Positions 7,597-16,429 of a stretch of 64,000 nt of DNA are shown here, piece after piece (within the stretch, counting starts at the first letter, position 1; each line of letters starts with the position of its first letter). Location: contig CAZXJJ010000004.1 in assembly GCA_964640995.1 (NCBI GenBank), positions 23,591 to 87,590 on the forward strand, in the 5' to 3' direction. A program made the position numbers and the translations under genes. Source of the stretch: JAAYUH01 sp964640995. Lineage in GTDB: Bacteria; Caldisericota; Caldisericia; B22-G15. The notes below the pieces were generated by a model, which searched no databases, was not told the origin of the DNA, and saw nothing but the letters and a program-made list of their open reading frames with translations.

Positions 7597-9198
7597 ATGG
7601 AAGAGATAATAGATAGAATAGCAGAAATTGGTCATGGTGGAGAAGCAACTGTCTTTCTTGAATTAAGAAGAAGTTTTCCATTTTTTGAAAAAAATTTTTA
7701 TACAAGAAGAGATTTTGTTACAAGTTATAGAGTTCTTCACAAGGGAGACACAATAAGTAAAGATCTTCTTTTTAAAAGATCTTTTTTAGAATTTTTAAGA
7801 CATCTTATTGCCAAAAAGTTGGATGATTGTTTTTTAAGAAAAGGGCTATATAAATTTCCTCATATTCCAAGATTACTTGGGTTTGATACCTATGGATATT
7901 ACTATGAATATGTTTGGGGAATTGAAGGATATTTTCCACTTTACTTTGATGAAGAGTTATCAACTTACCTTCCAGTGAATCTTTTTGAAGAAAATCAAGC
8001 AAAAAATTTATTTCATAATGCAGGAATTTATATTTTTCAGGATATTGTTGAACCAACTTCAAATTATGTTAAAAATCTAATTATAGAAGAGCCAGAAATT
8101 CCACTTTTACCACAAGAAATTTCAAATTTATGGAAAAGAATTGATTTTGGTGTTAAAAGTATAAGATTTGACTATTTTAAAATAGAAATATATTTAAAAG
8201 AAAAAAGGGATGAACTTATAAAATATCTTGGAAAGAAAAGATACAAATTGATATCTCTTGCAAACCAATTTCTTATTTTAAATGGTGATGAAAACAAATT
8301 TGGAGAGAGAAATTTAAATAAATTAAAAAAACTAATTGAACCATTTTTAAAATCAACTCTTGACCATATGGGATTAATTGAAGAGATACCAACAAAATTT
8401 GGAATATCATATAAAGAGATAAGAGGAAAGATTATTAAAGTAAAAAGAATAAAAGATCTGAAAAGTTTTGAAGATAAAGAAATTTACTCTAAGAAAATAT
8501 TTGAAGAGGAAAATTTTATTTTTAATCTTTTAATTACAAATACAGTTCAATCATTTGATGGAATGATAAAAACAAAACATGTGGTTCCACTTGGAAGAGT
8601 TATATATAACAATGAAGAGTATTCAATTAAAACGTTTTTAATAAACTTTCTTATCAAAAAATTAGAAGATTTTTTTATAACAAATAAATACTACACATTT
8701 CCTCATCTTCCCAGACCTTTTGGAGCAATAAGAAACACATTTTCTTTTGAATATCCATTTGGCAAAAGAGTTATTAAAGAAAATTTTGTAAAAAATTTTT
8801 TGATTGAAGATTTAAAAATTTTTTATGATAAGTTTTTAGAAATTGGAATAGATTTTTTAAAAAATGAAAAGATTTTCTCAAACATTTTTGTTTCTCAACC
8901 ACAACACACAATTTTTGATCGAGTTTCAAGAATGTGGACACTTTGCATATTTTCTCCTTTACAAATAGAAATAGATTATAATAAAGTTTATGACTATCTT
9001 GTTAAAAATAAGGTAGTTCTTAAGAAAAACTTATCAAAGGGGAGATATGAAACAATGGTAATTGCTACAAAATTTCTTAAAGAAGGATTAAATAAAAAAG
9101 AATATAGAAAACTAAAGGAAGGAATTCTTTCTTTTAGAATTTCTTCATTAAGACACTATTCTCCATATGAGGTTCACATTTTAAAGGAGGAGTTATGA
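7597..9198 (+). CDS. Unrecognised protein made of two diverged tandem repeats
   Basis: I do not recognise this 533-residue protein. It is internally duplicated. KFPHIPRLLG near residue 86, followed by YYYEYVWG, matches TFPHLPRPFG near 367, followed by FSFEYPFG. Both are preceded by a similar helix (FLRHLIAKKLDDCF, 63-80; FLINFLIKKLEDFF, 347-360). Further on, ISNLW (175) pairs with VSRMW (443). The opening IGHGGEATVF and the PRLLG...YYEYVWG pattern loosely recall the glycine loop and hinge of a protein kinase, but no catalytic HRD or DFG motif is visible, so this is only a hint. It is soluble and rich in Lys/Phe. Start chosen at the ATG after the -10 box. Its stop overlaps the aldo/keto reductase ATG. 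Confidence 0.75.
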   Translation: MEEIIDRIAEIGHGGEATVFLELRRSFPFFEKNFYTRRDFVTSYRVLHKGDTISKDLLFKRSFLEFLRHLIAKKLDDCFLRKGLYKFPHIPRLLGFDTYGYYYEYVWGIEGYFPLYFDEELSTYLPVNLFEENQAKNLFHNAGIYIFQDIVEPTSNYVKNLIIEEPEIPLLPQEISNLWKRIDFGVKSIRFDYFKIEIYLKEKRDELIKYLGKKRYKLISLANQFLILNGDENKFGERNLNKLKKLIEPFLKSTLDHMGLIEEIPTKFGISYKEIRGKIIKVKRIKDLKSFEDKEIYSKKIFEEENFIFNLLITNTVQSFDGMIKTKHVVPLGRVIYNNEEYSIKTFLINFLIKKLEDFFITNKYYTFPHLPRPFGAIRNTFSFEYPFGKRVIKENFVKNFLIEDLKIFYDKFLEIGIDFLKNEKIFSNIFVSQPQHTIFDRVSRMWTLCIFSPLQIEIDYNKVYDYLVKNKVVLKKNLSKGRYETMVIATKFLKEGLNKKEYRKLKEGILSFRISSLRHYSPYEVHILKEEL

Positions 9199-10328
9199 TT
9201 TATAGAAAATTTATAAAAGGAGATATATTTATTTCTCAACTTGGATTTGGTGCGATGAGATTTCCAACTATTCAAAATGAAAAAGATATTGATATAAAAA
9301 AAACTTATGAGATGCTTGATTATGCAATTGAAAATGGAGTAAATTATATAGATACTGCATATCCTTATCATAATGGAATGAGTGAAGTTATTTTAGGAGA
9401 CTATTTTGAAAAAAGAGGAATAAGGGAAAAAATTTACCTTGCAACAAAAATGCCTGTCTGGAAAATTGAAAAGTGGGATGATTTTGATTTTTATTTTAAT
9501 ATCCAATTAAATAGGTTAAAAACAGATTATATTGATTTTTATCTTCTTCACTCATTATGGAAAGGCTCTTGGGATAGAGTTAAAAATATAGGTGTTTTAG
9601 ATTGGCTTGAAAGAAAGAAAAAAGATGGAAAGATTAGGTTTTTTGGATTCTCATTTCATGATGAATTTGATGATTTTAAAGAAATAATTGATTTTTATGA
9701 TTGGGATTTTTGTCAAATTCAACTAAATTATATGGATATAAATTATCAAGCAGGTGAAAAAGGTCTTTCTTATGCTTTTGATAAAGGAATTCAAGTTGTA
9801 ATTATGGAACCGGTTAAAGGCGGAAAACTTGCATCTCCTCCTCAGAGTGTTTTAAAAGTTTTTGAGAGTTCTAGAGTAAAAAGAACACCAGTTGAGTGGG
9901 CTCTATCCTTTTTATTCAACAAAAAAGAGATTTTAGTATGTTTAAGTGGAATGAGTTCAATTGAACAAGTAAAAGAAAACATATCAATTGCAAGTAAATA
10001 TAATGTTGGTTCATTAAGTGAAGAAGATTTAAATATTATTAAAAAAGCAAGAAATGAGTGGCTTAATATAAGAACTATAGATTGCACAAAATGTAAATAT
10101 TGTTTACCTTGCCCTTATGGAGTAAACATTCCAGATAATTTTGAAATATACAACAATTTCATTATGTATGGATATCTTCAAGAAGCGCTTTGGGAATATG
10201 AATATTTAAAAGAGGAAGAAAGGGCTTCTAACTGCAAAGAGTGTGGTGAATGCGAAGAAAAATGTCCTCAAAATCTGACAATAAGAGAATTATTGAAATT
10301 GGTTAAAAATTCTTTTAAAAAAGTTTAG
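9195..10328 (+). CDS. Aldo/keto reductase with C-terminal 4Fe-4S domain (COG1453 type)
   Basis: The TIM-barrel reductase has the catalytic set Asp53 and Tyr58 (YIDTAYPYHNG), Lys85 (LATKMP) and the His of YLLHS. The C-terminus adds ferredoxin-like cysteine clusters, CTKCKYCLPCP near residue 297 and CKECGECEEKCP near 352, as in the anaerobe-enriched Fe-S aldo/keto reductases. The substrate is unknown. AAAGGAGGAG precedes the ATG, which overlaps the stop of the duplicated gene, so the pair is probably translationally coupled. Confidence 0.88.
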   Translation: MIYRKFIKGDIFISQLGFGAMRFPTIQNEKDIDIKKTYEMLDYAIENGVNYIDTAYPYHNGMSEVILGDYFEKRGIREKIYLATKMPVWKIEKWDDFDFYFNIQLNRLKTDYIDFYLLHSLWKGSWDRVKNIGVLDWLERKKKDGKIRFFGFSFHDEFDDFKEIIDFYDWDFCQIQLNYMDINYQAGEKGLSYAFDKGIQVVIMEPVKGGKLASPPQSVLKVFESSRVKRTPVEWALSFLFNKKEILVCLSGMSSIEQVKENISIASKYNVGSLSEEDLNIIKKARNEWLNIRTIDCTKCKYCLPCPYGVNIPDNFEIYNNFIMYGYLQEALWEYEYLKEEERASNCKECGECEEKCPQNLTIRELLKLVKNSFKKV

Positions 10329-10332
10329 TAAT

Positions 10333-11176
10333 TTATAAATTATCAGTATTAAAAGTATCCCAATTGTCTAAATTTCCAGTTTGAAATCCTTTATAAAACC
10401 ACCTCGATCTCTGCTCAGAGGCTCCATGAGTAGAAGAATCTGGTACAACATAACCTTGAATACGCTTCTGTATTCTATCATCTCCAACTGCACATGCAGC
10501 ATTAAGAGCTTCTCTAAGATCTACCTCTTCAAGATATCCAAGATCACTAACATGCCTTGCCCAAACACCTGCTAAGTAATCTGCCTGAAGTTCCAAGCGA
10601 ATAGAATATTCATTAAAATCCTTTTGACTGACTTGTTGTCTTATTTTTTCAATCTGATCTGTTATACCTAATAGATTTTGAACATATGACCAACCTCATG
10701 GGCAATAACATATGCAATAGCAAAATCACCTGTTGCACCAAATCTATTTTGAAGTTCTTCAAAAAAACTTAAATCAAGATAAATAGTTTCATCAGCATGA
10801 CAATAAAATAGTCCTGATTGGGAACTTGCAATTCCACAACCAGAATAAACTGCATCTGTGAATAAAACAAGTTTTGGAGGAATATACTCTTCACCATAAT
10901 CTTTAAATATATCTGTCCAAACATCCTCTGTATCTGCAAGGACAACAGACACAAACTCCGAGAGTTCTTTTTCTTCTGCTGTTTCAATATATGTGATTCT
11001 ATTATCTTCAGTTGGGATTATATTTTTAACAATGTCTCCTATTTTACCACCACTGAGAAGAGTGTATATTAATAACAAGATTATTCAAACTGTACCACCA
11101 AAAGCTGCAAAACCACCAATATTTTTCCTCTTCTATCTTCAACATTTGTACTTCTTCTTCTGTCTTGCCATCTCAT
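10333..11176 (-). pseudogene. Decayed neutral zinc metallopeptidase (YpfJ family)
   Basis: The pieces add up to a full YpfJ-like protein: MRWQDRRRSTNVEDRRGK, NIGGFAAFGGT, LLSGGKIGDI, then AYVIAHEVGH, then HVQNLLGITDQIEKIRQQVS, and ELQADYLAGVWA to the end. Three lesions separate them. A run of five T (11122-11126) is one base short. An in-frame TGA lies at 11085-11087. One base is missing at 10683-10688, so HEVGHH reads HEVGHM and then stops after FKIY, removing the downstream zinc ligand region. No intact ORF is left. One indel could be a sequencing error, but three lesions argue for a genuine pseudogene. Confidence 0.82.
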
Positions 11177-11249
11177 TTTATAATCTTCTTTTTTAAAAAA
11201 TTTTTGATATTCCTCAATAAAATATTAAAAAAATTTTAGAAAATTTACA

Positions 11250-11325
<76 letters not shown>

Positions 11326-11338
11326 ACCTCTTTACCTA

Positions 11339-11414
11339 TGGTGGGCGAGAGAGGAATCGAACCTCTGACCTCCTGTTTGTAAGACAGGCGTTCTAACCGC
11401 TGAACTACCCGCCC
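11339..11414 (-). tRNA. tRNA-Val (TAC)
   Basis: 76 nt with encoded CCA. Acceptor GGGCGGG/CTCGCCC (one G-T pair), anticodon loop CTTACAA in stem CCTGT/ACAGG, T-arm AGAGG TTCGATT CCTCT. Confidence 0.97.
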
Positions 11415-11427
11415 AAGGTCTTTAATT

Positions 11428-11456
11428 ATATTACAAAAAGGGCTCCTCTTTGTCAA
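11428..11456 (-). promoter_or_regulatory. Promoter of the tRNA-Val/tRNA-Phe unit
   Basis: The minus strand reads TTGACA (11451-11456), a 17-bp spacer, then TAATAT (11428-11433). A TATAAT also overlaps (11425-11430) but would need a 20-bp spacer. Confidence 0.8.
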
Positions 11457-11477
11457 GTGTAAATTTATTTAAAATGA

Positions 11478-12377
11478 TTATATTAAACCTAAAGACAATA
11501 ATATCTCTTTTATTTTATTGACCTTTTCTTCGCTATCTTCCAATAAGGGCACTCTAACCTTTTTACTAATTTGAAAACCTAAAAGATTTAATGCTATTTT
11601 TATTGCACTTGCAAAAGAAGTTGAATATTTATAGATTTCAAAAAGTTTCATGACTTTCTTTTGAGATTCAATAAAGTTCTCAAAATCTTTATTTTCAAAG
11701 TTTAAAACAACTTCTTTTAAAAGATTTGGAGCAAAGTTAGAAAGAGCAACAATTCCTCCATCTCCACCAGAAAAAAGAGTTGGAGCAAGATAGAGTTCAA
11801 CTCCAGTTAAAACAGAAAAATCTTCTCTTTTTTCTTTTATTGAAATTAGGTCTTTTACATAACTCAAACTATCAATTGTTGCTTTAACTCCCATAAGTCT
11901 CCCACATTCAAAAGCAATTTCTTTTATGATATCAACTGATAAAGAATAACCTGTACAAGATGGTATATTATAAATCAATAAATCAAGAGTTGAATTTTTT
12001 AAAATATAATAAAAGAAATTTTTAATTCCATCTCTATCTGGAATAAGATAGTATGGTGGAGTTGAAACAATTGCATCAACTTTTAAATCTTCTGAAATCT
12101 TTATTAGTCTCTCAATATCTTTTATTGAAGTTGAAGTAATATGAGAGAAAATTTTTGCATTTTCTTTAAATATATCTTTAACAAATTTTAAAACTTCAAC
12201 TCTTTCATCAATTGATAGAGATGTAAATTCTCCAGTTGTTGCATTAACAAAAAATCCATCAACTTTATTTTTTAAAAATAAAAGTAATACCTCAAATCCT
12301 TTAAAATCAATTTCACCTTTTTCATCAAATGGAGTAATAAGAGGAGTGATAATTCCACTATACTTTCCTTTTTTCAT
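11478..12377 (-). CDS. Dihydrodipicolinate synthase/N-acetylneuraminate lyase family aldolase
   Basis: A 299-residue TIM-barrel class I aldolase. The Schiff-base lysine is Lys165 (GVKAT), the proton-relay tyrosine Tyr136 (LIYNIPSCTG), and the carboxylate-binding motif is ATTGEF (46-51). DapA proper makes hydroxytetrahydrodipicolinate for lysine and peptidoglycan, but paralogues cleave sialic acid or keto-deoxy sugar acids, and nothing nearby decides between them. The first-gene -10 box TATAAT (12396-12401) and an AAGGAGG site precede the ATG. Confidence 0.85.
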   Translation of the reverse strand: MKKGKYSGIITPLITPFDEKGEIDFKGFEVLLLFLKNKVDGFFVNATTGEFTSLSIDERVEVLKFVKDIFKENAKIFSHITSTSIKDIERLIKISEDLKVDAIVSTPPYYLIPDRDGIKNFFYYILKNSTLDLLIYNIPSCTGYSLSVDIIKEIAFECGRLMGVKATIDSLSYVKDLISIKEKREDFSVLTGVELYLAPTLFSGGDGGIVALSNFAPNLLKEVVLNFENKDFENFIESQKKVMKLFEIYKYSTSFASAIKIALNLLGFQISKKVRVPLLEDSEEKVNKIKEILLSLGLI

Positions 12378-12443
12378 ATTTTACCTCCTTATCTAATTAT
12401 AAGGTAAAATTAAATTAGAAAAAATTTCAAGGAGGAGATATTT

Positions 12444-13580
12444 ATGAATGATTTGAGATTTCAAGAATTAAATACTATCAAAGAGGATACAGGAATTTCT
12501 CTTTACCTTTCAATAACTCCTTCAATTGGAAAAAAAGAGGTATTAAACATAACAAAAAAAATAATTGATGTAATAAAAGATGGTGTTAAAGAGGGAGATA
12601 AAGAGATTTTTGAAAAATCAAAAGAAAATTTATTTAATCATCTTGAGGGATTGAGAGTAAAAGGTAAGTCACTTTTTATCTTTTCATCTCCAAAAAACAC
12701 ATATGAATTTTTCTATGAATTTCCATTCAGAAATGAAATTTATTTTGGAAAACCAAATTTATATCAATTTTATTGGGCTCAAATAGAATATAAAGATTTT
12801 GGAGTAGTTAATTTTACAGAAGAGAAATTTTCTTTTTATAAAATCTCATTTTTCAAAGAGAAACTCATTTTTGAAGAAGAGCCAAAAGTTGACACATCAA
12901 CTTGGAGAAGAAAACACATCATGCCTCCATCTGCTCCAAAAAGTGGTGTAAGCATCGGTGCAGCAGGTGGTGGAGATCTTAAAGATGCTTACGAAGAAAA
13001 GTATCTTTACTATATTGAAAAATATTTGTCAGATTTCAAAGAAAAAGTGATAAAAGATTCAGATGATTTAAAAGTTATCTTTGTTAACTCTGATGCAGAA
13101 GAAAATATTGATATGTTCTTAAACATACCTCCTCCATCTCAGAAATTCATAAAACTAAATGCACCATCAAATGCAACAATAAATGAAATAATTGAACTTG
13201 GAATCAGAAAAATAGAGGAGATAAATAAAAATGAAGAGAAAGAGACACTTAAAATTCTTTTTGATAGGGCAGCAACAAGTAATCTCGCAGGTGTTGGACT
13301 CTCTTCCACTTTAAAAGTTCTTCAAGATGGAAGAGTCAATAAATTAATTATTTCAGAAAATTTAAATAAATTTGTGTATGAATGTAAAAGTTGTGGTTAT
13401 ATCTATCAAGAAAGAGAATCTTGTCCTTCTTGTAATTCAAAAGGGCAAGAATTGAAAAATATAAGATTTCATATTTATGATTTGAGTAAAAAATATAAGA
13501 GTGAACTTTTTATTTTACATGGAAATGAAGCAAAAGAACTTGATTTGAATGATGGAATTGGTGCTCTTTGGAGATATTAA
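12444..13580 (+). CDS. baeRF/Vms1-like protein (bacterial relative of eRF1) with zinc ribbon
   Basis: 378 residues. The architecture resembles the bacterial archaeo-eukaryotic release factor family: an N-terminal domain, a central domain with a flexible glycine-rich loop (GAAGGG, 172-177) before a long helix (EEKYLYYIEKYLSDF), and a C-terminal domain. That last domain has a zinc ribbon (Cys314, Cys317, Cys327, Cys330) and ends LNDGIGALWRY, like aRF1/Pelota C-termini. The canonical GGQ is absent. Related proteins act in ribosome rescue or peptidyl-tRNA hydrolysis, so a translation role is inferred. AAGGAGGAG precedes the ATG. Confidence 0.7.
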   Translation: MNDLRFQELNTIKEDTGISLYLSITPSIGKKEVLNITKKIIDVIKDGVKEGDKEIFEKSKENLFNHLEGLRVKGKSLFIFSSPKNTYEFFYEFPFRNEIYFGKPNLYQFYWAQIEYKDFGVVNFTEEKFSFYKISFFKEKLIFEEEPKVDTSTWRRKHIMPPSAPKSGVSIGAAGGGDLKDAYEEKYLYYIEKYLSDFKEKVIKDSDDLKVIFVNSDAEENIDMFLNIPPPSQKFIKLNAPSNATINEIIELGIRKIEEINKNEEKETLKILFDRAATSNLAGVGLSSTLKVLQDGRVNKLIISENLNKFVYECKSCGYIYQERESCPSCNSKGQELKNIRFHIYDLSKKYKSELFILHGNEAKELDLNDGIGALWRY

Positions 13581-13607
13581 AGTGTGTAAAATTTACTCAA
13601 CAAATAT

Positions 13608-13814
13608 TCATAGAAAATAGAGGCGCTTTAATTCAACTTTTTTAATCTTCTCTTCAATAATTTCATTTAGTTTTTCTTTATCTTCTTCTGAAAGATCATC
13701 TAAATTATCTTTTTCTGAATTGTAAAATAGGAATATTGAGAAAACTATTCCAACAATGAATGAGAGTATTCCAAGAAAAAGTATCAAAATCAAAACAACT
13801 AAAGGCAATTTCAT
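13608..13814 (-). CDS. Small single-pass membrane protein, 68 residues
   Basis: A hydrophobic segment (residues 4-30) is followed by a highly charged helical tail. AGGAGGTAAAG just before the ATG is a strong ribosome site, which supports a real gene. I do not recognise a family. It is monocistronic on the minus strand, and a near-perfect sigma-54-like element lies immediately upstream. Confidence 0.7.
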   Translation of the reverse strand: MKLPLVVLILILFLGILSFIVGIVFSIFLFYNSEKDNLDDLSEEDKEKLNEIIEEKIKKVELKRLYFL

Positions 13815-13835
13815 CTTTACCTCCTGCTTTTTATA

Positions 13836-13851
13836 TGCAAATTTTGTGCCA
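13836..13851 (-). promoter_or_regulatory. Candidate sigma-54 (-24/-12) promoter
   Basis: The minus strand reads TGGCACAAAATTTGCA, i.e. TGGCAC-N5-TTGCA with the correct GG-to-GC spacing. Transcription would start near 13826, just ahead of the ribosome site. No rpoN gene or enhancer-binding protein is in the window, so function is unproven. Confidence 0.45.
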
Positions 13852-13923
13852 GAATTTTATTTGAGAAAATATGTAACAATATAGAATTTAAATTGTATAA
13901 ATAGATGTAAAAGGAGGTAAGTT

Positions 13924-14577
13924 ATGGATTTAAAGCAAGAAAAGATCTTAGGAGGAATAGGCGCAGTTCTAACTCTATTTTTTATAATTCCTGTTTTTGG
14001 ATGGATAATTTCATTAGTTGGATTAATTTTAACTTCAATTTCTATCAATGGACTAGGTGAAAAACTAAAAGAAAGATCTATTTTTACAAATTATCTAACA
14101 TCAATAATCTTTTTCTTTTTATCTGGTTTTGTATTGTTAGGAACTTTTATTTTAACAATATCGAAAATTATCAAAAATTTGCCTGAAAAGTTTAATGGAA
14201 ATTTCTTTGATTTTGAATATAGATATGACTTATTCTCTGGAAGAAGATTTTTCAGAGGAGACCCAAATATGCTTCCAAAATTAAAAGAGTTCTTTCAAAA
14301 TTTAGATGGGAAAATTTGGATTTTGCTTTTTATTCTTTTGATTGTTTGGATTTTACTGATTCTTGGTGGAATATTTAAAAAGGGAAGTTTTGATAAACTA
14401 TCTGAAAAAATTAAAATTGATGATTTTAAACTAAGTGGACTTCTTATCTTCCTTGGAACAATTCTTGTTCCTCTCTTTGGAGTTGGAGTAATATTAATAA
14501 TAATTGGAATTATATTTGAAATAATCTCTTTCTTTTCAATGAAAGATAAATTCGAACTTCCTGAAACTTCTTCTTGA
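13924..14577 (+). CDS. DUF996-type membrane protein
   Basis: 217 residues with about five membrane segments. The start DLKQEKILGGIGAVLTLF and the SLVGLILTSISINGLGEKLK region match the DUF996 family of archaeal and bacterial membrane proteins of unknown function. AAAGGAGGTAAGTT precedes the ATG. The 3' end carries the -35 element of the tRNA-Ile promoter. Confidence 0.75.
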   Translation: MDLKQEKILGGIGAVLTLFFIIPVFGWIISLVGLILTSISINGLGEKLKERSIFTNYLTSIIFFFLSGFVLLGTFILTISKIIKNLPEKFNGNFFDFEYRYDLFSGRRFFRGDPNMLPKLKEFFQNLDGKIWILLFILLIVWILLILGGIFKKGSFDKLSEKIKIDDFKLSGLLIFLGTILVPLFGVGVILIIIGIIFEIISFFSMKDKFELPETSS

Positions 14578-14601
14578 CAATTCAATAAAAACTCTTATAA
14601 T
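14574..14601 (+). promoter_or_regulatory. Promoter of tRNA-Ile
   Basis: TTGACA (14574-14579), 16-bp spacer, TATAAT (14596-14601). The -35 overlaps the stop codon of the DUF996 gene. Confidence 0.88.
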
Positions 14602-14611
14602 TGTTTTTAAA

Positions 14612-14688
14612 GGGCCTCTAGCTCAGTTGGTCAGAGCGCATCCCTGATAAGGATGAGGTCTCTGGTTCGAGTCCAGAGAGGCCCACCA
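14612..14688 (+). tRNA. tRNA-Ile (GAT)
   Basis: 77 nt with encoded CCA. Acceptor GGGCCTC/GAGGCCC, anticodon loop CTGATAA, T-arm TCTGG TTCGAGT CCAGA. A consensus promoter lies directly upstream. Confidence 0.97.
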
Positions 14689-14702
14689 TCTTTTAAAATT
14701 TC

Positions 14703-15500
14703 CTATTTCAGCCTTTTAATCTCTTCTAATTTAGATTCTCTTTGAATTCCATCTGGAAATTCGATATACACTGTTCCTTTAAATGGAGATATTGAAAAAA
14801 CTTTTCCCCTCTTTCCTTCAACTTCCACCTCTTCTTCTATCTCTGGATAACCTTTTTCAAGTTCTTCATAGATACATAATTCATAATAAAGGCAACATTT
14901 GAGTCTTCCACAAATTCCAGAAATTTTATGTGGATTAACATTCAAACTCTGCTTTCTTGCCATTTCAAGTGTTATTGTTTTAAACTCTGTTAAAAATCTT
15001 GAACAACAAAGTTCTCTTCCACAATCTCCTATTCCACCAACAATTTTAACTTCATCTCTTGGACCAATTTGCCATAGTTCTATTCTTGTTTTAAAAGTTG
15101 AAGCAAGGTCTCTAACTAAATTTCTAAAATCAACTCTTCCATCTGCTGTGAAATAAAATGTCAGTTTCTTTCTATCAAGAGAGTAATGTGCAAGAACAAG
15201 GTTCATCTGAAGCCCATGTTTTTGAACCTTCATTTTACAAATTTCAAATGCTTTATTTTCATCTCTCATATTTTCTCTTAATTTTCTCTCATCATCATTT
15301 GTGAAAACTCTTATAAATTTACAAAGAGCTTCCTTTTTTTCTTCAGATTCAAAAATAGGGCTTCTTACCTCTCCAACTTCTTCTACTTTATCTCTCACAA
15401 TAACAACCTTATCATACTTATTTAGATTTATCTCTTCATTAACTTCACATAGATATATTTTTTTATCAAGGTGAATAAGTTTCACATAAATGTATCTCAT
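14703..15500 (-). CDS. ricT: PSP1-domain protein, RicT (YaaT) family
   Basis: 265 residues. The PSP1 C-terminal domain contains two cysteine motifs, GDCGRELCCSRF and GICGRLKCCLYYE, that hold Fe-S clusters in Ric proteins. In Bacillus, RicT acts with RicA and RicF to stimulate RNase Y processing. Its position next to holB is the conserved arrangement in Firmicutes (holB-yaaT). The start overlaps the holB stop by 4 nt. Confidence 0.88.
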   Translation of the reverse strand: MRYIYVKLIHLDKKIYLCEVNEEINLNKYDKVVIVRDKVEEVGEVRSPIFESEEKKEALCKFIRVFTNDDERKLRENMRDENKAFEICKMKVQKHGLQMNLVLAHYSLDRKKLTFYFTADGRVDFRNLVRDLASTFKTRIELWQIGPRDEVKIVGGIGDCGRELCCSRFLTEFKTITLEMARKQSLNVNPHKISGICGRLKCCLYYELCIYEELEKGYPEIEEEVEVEGKRGKVFSISPFKGTVYIEFPDGIQRESKLEEIKRLK

Positions 15501-16429
15501 ACATATAAACCTCCAGTCAACTCAATTGTATCTAAAAGAAGTTTTCTTAAAATTAAGTTTAGATTTATATTATATTGTAAATTTTTCTCAAATTCAATCA
15601 AAAGTTCTCCAATTTTTATTAAAGAGTCTAAATCTAAAACAACTTGTGCATCATAAATATCTTTCAGAAAATCTATATTTATTATTTGTGATTCATCTCT
15701 TGACCTTTTTATTGTTATCATATCCTTTATTATCTCTTCAAATAAAATTATTGTTTCATCTAATTTCTCTATTTTTAATAATTCGCTTAAAATGAGAATA
15801 TAATTCAGGTCTCTTTTAAGAAAACTTAAAAAACTCTCGATTAATTTTCTTCTTTTAATTAACTCTTTTTCATCAAGATAAATAAGTGCTCTTTTTAAAC
15901 TTCCATCTGAAATTCTTGAAATAAGATCTATCGTCTCAGTGTCTTCAACTTTATCTTTTAAAAACTCTTTTATCTCTTCTCTTTTAAGTGGTGAAAAGTG
16001 AATTTTAAAACACCTTGATAAAATTGTTTCTTGAATCATATCTGAAAGATGAGTTATTAAAATAAAAATTGTTCTTTTTGGTGGCTCTTCAAGAATTTTT
16101 AAGAAACTGTTTGAAGCATCAATTGTTAAAAGATGAGCATCATTTATAATGTTTACTCTAAAATTCCTTTCTGGATTAAGATAACTCAACTCTTTTAATT
16201 TTCTTATTTCATCAATTCCAATGCTTTTATCTTTTTCAATAATACATGTATCTTTTGAAAAATCACTGTCATTAAGTTCATTAAGGTAATTTGAAAAAAG
16301 TTTTGCACAGAGAAATTTTCCAATACCTTCTTTTCCAAAAAATAAAAATGTGTGAGGAACTTTTTTCTCCTCAACTATTCTTTTTAATATTCTTTTTGGT
16401 ATATCTTGGCCTATAACTTTCTCAAACAC
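15497..16429 (-). CDS. holB: DNA polymerase III delta' subunit
   Basis: AAA+ clamp-loader subunit of 310 residues. The Walker A-like motif is FFGKEGIGK near residue 32. INDAHLLTIDASNSFLKILEEPP is the DnaX/HolB sensor region, followed by the Arg of ILSRCFKIHF. No zinc-binding CxxC module is visible, so it resembles the shorter versions. It is in the rex-unknown-holB-ricT operon. Confidence 0.88.
   Translation of the reverse strand: MFEKVIGQDIPKRILKRIVEEKKVPHTFLFFGKEGIGKFLCAKLFSNYLNELNDSDFSKDTCIIEKDKSIGIDEIRKLKELSYLNPERNFRVNIINDAHLLTIDASNSFLKILEEPPKRTIFILITHLSDMIQETILSRCFKIHFSPLKREEIKEFLKDKVEDTETIDLISRISDGSLKRALIYLDEKELIKRRKLIESFLSFLKRDLNYILILSELLKIEKLDETIILFEEIIKDMITIKRSRDESQIINIDFLKDIYDAQVVLDLDSLIKIGELLIEFEKNLQYNINLNLILRKLLLDTIELTGGLYV

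Noticed and set aside
11200..11249. Terminator after tRNA-Phe
   Set aside because: Only a weak AT stem with a two-base loop before a T-run; not enough to call.
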